47,721 nt of DNA, taken from assembly GCA_017463205.1 (NCBI GenBank), contig JAFTPQ010000013.1, forward strand, positions 1-47,721. Direction: 5' to 3'. The stretch comes from Clostridia bacterium. GTDB taxonomy: Bacteria; Bacillota; Clostridia; Christensenellales; Borkfalkiaceae. A program made the position numbers and the translations under genes. The notes beneath the pieces are model-generated. The model did not search any database. It worked only from the letters and a program-made list of their open reading frames with translations, and was not told where the DNA came from. This document shows positions 44,006-47,721 of the stretch, piece after piece (positions within the stretch are counted from its first letter, which is position 1; each line of letters begins with the position of its first letter).

Positions 44006-44177
44006 AGGAAAAAGTCCACCTCCTTCACTCCTTTCGCGCGTTTGCCGACGACGCACACACCAACGCACACACCAACGCGCACGCCGTCGCATATGCCGTC
44101 ACGATAAAGTAAACGTCTAAACCATTTTTTGCAGAATACGCAACCCTGGTGTCTTCTTTTTGAATACTTCTATATCT

Positions 44178-44206
44178 ATTTTAATATAAATTTTGTAAAA
44201 AGTCAA
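44178..44206 (-). promoter_or_regulatory. Promoter of the DUF1508 gene
   Basis: On the minus strand TTGACT (44206-44201), 17-base spacer, TAAAAT (44183-44178). Confidence 0.65.
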
Positions 44207-44245
44207 TACTTAGAGAAAAAATTTTTCCTCGTTTTTTCAAAAAAT

Positions 44246-44274
44246 TTGACAATTTAAGGAAAAAAGAGTACAAT
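44246..44274 (+). promoter_or_regulatory. Promoter placed for a leaderless transcript
   Basis: TTGACA (44246-44251), 17-base spacer, TACAAT (44269-44274). The -10 ends six bases before the ATG at 44281, so transcription should start at or within one or two bases of the start codon. Confidence 0.75.
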
Positions 44275-44280
44275 GATATT

Positions 44281-45522
44281 ATGGAACGATTTACTACGGC
44301 GATTATTGGCGGCGGCGCGTCGGGTTTGATATTGGCTTCGTCGCTGGAAAACAACGAAAAAACAGTGTTGCTTGAACGGGGCGAACGGGTAGGGAAAAAA
44401 CTTTCTTCCACGGGCAACGGACAGGGCAATATCACAAACCTCTCCGTTTTGGAAGCGGAGTATTTTTCGCAAACGCAAAACAGCGAGGAAAAGATCAAAA
44501 AAATATTGTCCGCATACGATAACAAGTCGCTGATCGAAACGTTAAAAGGGTTGGGCGTTTTAACGATCGCAGACGAACGCGGCAGAGTCTATCCCGCAAG
44601 CCGTCAAGCTTCGGCGTTGACGGATGCATTACGTTTTTACGTGGCGCAAAAAGGCGTAGACGTGCGGTTGTGCTCGAAAGTGACGTCGATCGAAAAAACG
44701 GCGCAGGGTTTTGTCATCACGGTGGAAACGCCCGAGGGCAGCCAACGTCTGTCGGCGGAAAACGTAGCGCTGTGCGCTGGCGGAAAAGCGGCGAAAAATT
44801 TCGGAACGGACGGCAACGGGTATGCGTTGGCGCAATTGCTTGGGCATACGGTGACTCCGCTCTATCCCTCGTTGGTGCAATTAAAAACGGATACGGCGCA
44901 TATCAAAACGTTGAAAGGGATACGGGTGAACAACGGCGGTTTGACGGCGACGTGGCGCACAAAAACAGGCGAAAAACGGATATCTTTGCAAGGGGACGTC
45001 ATTTTTACCGAATACGGAATCTCCGGCGACGCCGTGTTTCGTATCTCGGCGTTTATCACAGGCGAAATTGCGAAAACGGACGTGACGGTTACGCTCGATT
45101 TTTTGCCCGATCATACGGAAGAAGAAATTTACCAAACGCTGTTGCAAAAACGGCAGACCTTTCCCGATCAATCGATCGGCGAACTGCTTTGCGGGATTGT
45201 CAACAATCAAATCGGCAGGGCGATTTTCAAACGAGCGGAAAACGATTTGCGCAAAGGTGCGGCGTTGACAAAACGCTTTTCGTTAAACGTAACGGGCAGT
45301 TTGGGGTTTGATTACGCCCAAGTTACCAAAGGCGGCGTTCCGTTAAACGAGACGGACGGCGATCTGCAAAGCGTATCGCAAACGGGCTTGTATTTTGCAG
45401 GGGAATTGTTAGACGTGGACGGTCAGTGCGGCGGATTTAATTTGCAGTGGGCATATTCGTCGGCGCGGACGGTGGCGGCGGCGATCGACGAACGCACACG
45501 GGCGCAGTCGAAAAAACGTTGA
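44281..45522 (+). CDS. HI0933/YhiN-like flavoprotein (BaiN family oxidoreductase)
   Basis: A 413-residue FAD protein. The N-terminal motif is AIIGGGASGL (residues 7-16) followed by LLERGERVGKKLSSTGNGQGNITN, the signature of the HI0933-like family; the C-terminal FAD segment is GLYFAGELLDVDGQCGGFNLQWAYSSA. Members reduce or oxidise small molecules; BaiN is a bile-acid-related example, but the substrate here cannot be told. No ribosome binding site lies at the usual distance; the promoter position suggests a leaderless mRNA. A second flavoprotein gene follows 14 bases later, so the two probably form an operon. Confidence 0.88.
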   Translation: MERFTTAIIGGGASGLILASSLENNEKTVLLERGERVGKKLSSTGNGQGNITNLSVLEAEYFSQTQNSEEKIKKILSAYDNKSLIETLKGLGVLTIADERGRVYPASRQASALTDALRFYVAQKGVDVRLCSKVTSIEKTAQGFVITVETPEGSQRLSAENVALCAGGKAAKNFGTDGNGYALAQLLGHTVTPLYPSLVQLKTDTAHIKTLKGIRVNNGGLTATWRTKTGEKRISLQGDVIFTEYGISGDAVFRISAFITGEIAKTDVTVTLDFLPDHTEEEIYQTLLQKRQTFPDQSIGELLCGIVNNQIGRAIFKRAENDLRKGAALTKRFSLNVTGSLGFDYAQVTKGGVPLNETDGDLQSVSQTGLYFAGELLDVDGQCGGFNLQWAYSSARTVAAAIDERTRAQSKKR

Positions 45523-45536
45523 AAGGAGAAAGGGAT

Positions 45537-47120
45537 ATGGCAAATACGGAAATACAAACGCTTTCCGATATCAAACTCTCCGTCGGGCAGGACGAAAAAC
45601 AACTGTTTTCGATCGTAACGAAGAAGTTGGGAAAACCGCCCAAATATTTTGCGATCAAGAAAAAATCGTTGGACGCAAGGGATAAAAATAATATCCGCTT
45701 CATTTACACCGTCGAATTTTCCGCGAATGAAAAACCGAACGACGAACAACCGCTCGAACGGCTTTCGCCCAATAATCAGCCGCAAGCCCCCGTTTTAGTT
45801 GTCGGCAGCGGCCCGGCGGGGCTGTTTTGCGCGTTGCGGTTGTTGCAACGCGGTATTACGCCCATCGTCATCGAACGGGGCGCGCCCGTGGAAGAACGGG
45901 AAAAAAGCATACAAACGTTTTTCGATACCAAGCGCTTGGATGAAAACAGCAACGTGCAGTTTGGCGAAGGCGGCGCGGGAACATTTTCGGACGGCAAACT
46001 CAATACGCAAACGCACAGCGGATTAAACAAGGAAGTGTTAAAAACGTTTGTCCGCTATGGAGCGCCCGAAGAAATTTTATGGCTGAATAAACCGCATATC
46101 GGCAGCGATCATTTAAAAAGAGTCGTAAAAAATATGCGTGAGGACATTTTGCGGCAAGGCGGAACGGTGTTGTTTTACACCCGTTTGGAAGACGTATTTT
46201 TCACGGACGGGCGTATAACGGGCGTTGCGGTAAAACGCTTGTCGCCAAACGGCGTATATACGGGTGAAAACGCAACGGAAAAGTTGGCGGTTTCCGCAGT
46301 GGTGTTGGCGGTGGGACACAGCGCGCGGGATACGTTTGAAATGTTGCTTGCTCGCGGCGTTCCCATGCGACAAAAAGATTTTGCCGTCGGGGTGCGTATC
46401 GAGCATTTACAAGAAAAAATCGGGTTTGCGCAATACGGCAACGCCTATAAAAAACTCCCTGCGGCGGATTATAAATTGGTGTCCCACGTGCAAGATCGGG
46501 CAGTGTTCACCTTTTGTATGTGTCCGGGGGGCTATGTAATGCCTGCCGCCAGCGAACAGGGCGGCGTCGTCACCAACGGTATGAGCAATTTTGCCCGTGA
46601 CGGAAAAAACGCAAACAGCGCGCTGATCGCGCAAGTTTCGCGTGCTGATTTTGCCGACGATTCTCCGTTGGCGGGGGTGCGTTTTCAACGGCAGATCGAA
46701 CAAGCTGCGTACACCGTTGGCGGTTCGTCCTATGCCGCGCCCACGCAGTTGGTGGGAGATTTTTTACAAGACAGGATCAGCGATCGTTTCCGTGAAGTGT
46801 CGCCGACGTATGCGGCGGGTACAGCATTTGCCGACTTGCGCGCCGTATTGCCTGCGCCCGTAATCGGAGCGTTGAAAACGGCGATAGGGGATATGGATCG
46901 AAAATTGAAAGGGTTTGCCGATCCGTCGGCAATTTTGACGGCGGCGGAAACGAGGACAAGTTCGCCTGTGCGTATCGAGCGCGACGAAACGTTGCAATCG
47001 GTAGGGGCAAAAGGTTTATTCCCTTGCGGTGAAGGCGCAGGATATGCCGGCGGTATCACGTCGTCTGCGGCGGACGGAATTCGTGTTGCTGATGCAATTT
47101 ACAGCCAATTTTGCAAATAA
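45537..47120 (+). CDS. Uncharacterised FAD-dependent dehydrogenase (COG2509-like)
   Basis: A 527-residue flavoprotein. A small N-terminal alpha/beta domain (about 1-80, FSIVTKKLGKPPKYFAIKKKS) precedes the FAD motif VVGSGPAGLFCALRL (residues about 84-98), then VIERGAPVEER, NVQFGEGGAGTFSDGKL and C-terminal FPCGEGAGYAGGITSSAADG. This layout matches the COG2509 family, annotated only as FAD-dependent dehydrogenase. ATG 45537 has AAAGGAG upstream; an ATG at 45447 lies within the preceding gene. It is the second gene of the two-flavoprotein operon. Confidence 0.9.
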   Translation: MANTEIQTLSDIKLSVGQDEKQLFSIVTKKLGKPPKYFAIKKKSLDARDKNNIRFIYTVEFSANEKPNDEQPLERLSPNNQPQAPVLVVGSGPAGLFCALRLLQRGITPIVIERGAPVEEREKSIQTFFDTKRLDENSNVQFGEGGAGTFSDGKLNTQTHSGLNKEVLKTFVRYGAPEEILWLNKPHIGSDHLKRVVKNMREDILRQGGTVLFYTRLEDVFFTDGRITGVAVKRLSPNGVYTGENATEKLAVSAVVLAVGHSARDTFEMLLARGVPMRQKDFAVGVRIEHLQEKIGFAQYGNAYKKLPAADYKLVSHVQDRAVFTFCMCPGGYVMPAASEQGGVVTNGMSNFARDGKNANSALIAQVSRADFADDSPLAGVRFQRQIEQAAYTVGGSSYAAPTQLVGDFLQDRISDRFREVSPTYAAGTAFADLRAVLPAPVIGALKTAIGDMDRKLKGFADPSAILTAAETRTSSPVRIERDETLQSVGAKGLFPCGEGAGYAGGITSSAADGIRVADAIYSQFCK

Positions 47121-47249
47121 ATCTTCAAAAACCTGTCATTTTCATCATTTTATCACATGATTTTCATCTGCTTTTCACAAAACAGTTTTAGAATAAAGAT
47201 AGGTCGTAATAATTAGCGGCTGATTTTAACGTATAGAAAAGAATTTATA

Positions 47250-47365
47250 AAAATTTACAGAGAGAATACCATAGGGTGCGGTAAAACAAACGGACTATAC
47301 TTAAACTTTTTTCATATTCTCTCACTAAAGGTATACGGCTTGCGTTATGCAAGCCGTATATCTTT
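47250..47365 (+). ncRNA. Possible structured RNA ending in a strong hairpin
   Basis: In the 601-base gene-free tail, GAGAGAATA (47260-47268) pairs perfectly with TATTCTCTC (47315-47323), closing a 46-base loop. It is followed nine bases later by a perfect 12-bp hairpin (47332-47343 with 47349-47360, loop GTTAT). The trailing T-run is poor (TCTTTG). No clear promoter is seen. It may instead be the 3' untranslated region and terminator of the preceding flavoprotein gene. Confidence 0.35.
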
Positions 47366-47389
47366 GCCATTTGGGGACAATGAAAGGTG

Positions 47390-47721
47390 AAGGGTGTTTT
47401 GGGTGAAGCTTTGTAGAACGGTGAAGTTTTGCCTGACGGCAAAGTTGTGGGAATATTAAGACGGCTATAGAATGTTATACCAACCGAGCGAAGCGAGTGG
47501 AGTGTATCTAAAAAAGTAACAACTTTCAGTGTGGCAATGGGCAACGACATGCGTTGCTCTAACTGCTTCGCAGTAGTGGCGCAACCTGACGGTTGCTTAA
47601 TGGGGGCTACTCTTTTCGTGGGCTCTGCCCACACCCGCAAGAAACTGAGTTTCTTGACTTCCGTTGGGTAACAATATGGTTACAAGTTCCGATAACGAAA
47701 GATAGAAAGTCAAGGTCAAGC
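47390..47721. repeat. Multi-hairpin repeat cluster B, inverted relative to cluster A
   Basis: Reads as the reverse complement of cluster A. TTTGCC-TGAC-GGCAAA (47428-47443) matches the second module. Then GCAACG-ACATG-CGTTGC (47541-47557), ACTGC-TTC-GCAGT (47562-47574), GCAACC-TGAC-GGTTGC (47581-47596), GTGGGC-TCT-GCCCAC (47618-47632) and AAGAAACT-G-AGTTTCTT (47639-47655) follow in exactly reversed order. Extra material here includes a CGAGCGAAGCGAG element near 47485. It continues past the window edge. Open frames through it are by-products of the hairpins. Confidence 0.88.

Noticed and set aside
44040-44090. CACACA-rich direct repeats before the DUF1508 gene as part of its coding region
   Set aside because: Translation gives only Arg/Cys/Trp-rich sequence and the good ribosome binding site lies after it.
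47245-47640. 131-codon open frame on the minus strand
   Set aside because: Runs through the candidate RNA and the hairpin repeats; no ribosome binding site and no protein-like pattern.
42335-47721. Composite transposon
   Set aside because: No transposase, target duplication or terminal inverted repeat typical of insertion sequences was found.
1-47721. tRNA or rRNA genes
   Set aside because: No T-loop or anticodon-arm pattern and no conserved rRNA segment was recognised on either strand by eye.

Overview
The window is a chromosomal segment of a low-to-mid-GC Bacillota, most likely an uncultured member of class Clostridia. The evidence is strong AGGAGG-type ribosome binding sites, near-consensus TTGACA-N17-TATAAT promoters, intrinsic terminators, an anaerobic pyruvate formate-lyase system, an oligopeptide ABC transporter, a LemA/DUF2207 pair and an apparent two-gene SUF-like Fe-S system. 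TGA is used as a stop, so the code is standard. I cannot assign a genus. I saw no tRNA, rRNA, CRISPR array, transposase or phage gene.

Layout. (1) 1-1520: 3' end of rpoC and its terminator. (2) 1699-5653: a three-gene envelope/glycan operon (FAD oxidoreductase, GT-C type membrane glycosyltransferase, GtrA flippase-like protein). (3) 5684-9464: pyruvate formate-lyase locus: pflA, a thioredoxin-like gene, then PFL split into two genes, a 678-aa core and a separate 77-aa glycyl-radical subunit. (4) 9509-11532: a lipoprotein with a ComEC-like metallo-beta-lactamase domain, then tcdA. (5) 11739-15554, minus strand: a serpin lipoprotein, then a methionine operon (metY, metA) that sequence features suggest runs on O-acetylhomoserine. 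(6) 15636-23088: a five-gene opp/dpp-type peptide importer whose OppC-like permease carries an approximately 300-residue RCC1-like beta-propeller in its first extracellular loop. (7) 23200-28785: CBS/DUF21 protein, galE, a YgjP-like metallopeptidase and a Ser-rich transglutaminase-like lipoprotein. (8) 28924-32114: two-gene SufC/SufB-like (SMS-type) system and an intact M18 aminopeptidase. (9) 32113-34154: a small DUF6809-like gene and an XRE regulator, divergent around two palindromic operators, then a second M18 aminopeptidase interrupted by an in-frame TAA. (10) 34368-41955: MarR regulator, fused ABC ATPase/FtsX permease, alpha/beta hydrolase, DUF378 protein, LemA and DUF2207. (11) 41956-47721: a multi-hairpin repeat cluster, a membrane-anchored duplicated DUF1508 protein, two flavoproteins (the first apparently leaderless), a possible structured RNA and an inverted copy of the repeat cluster at the window edge.

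The most interesting items are the RCC1 propeller inside an OppC permease, the two-gene PFL with a hairpin between the genes, and the dispersed mosaic of short hairpins in which one stem covaries between copies.
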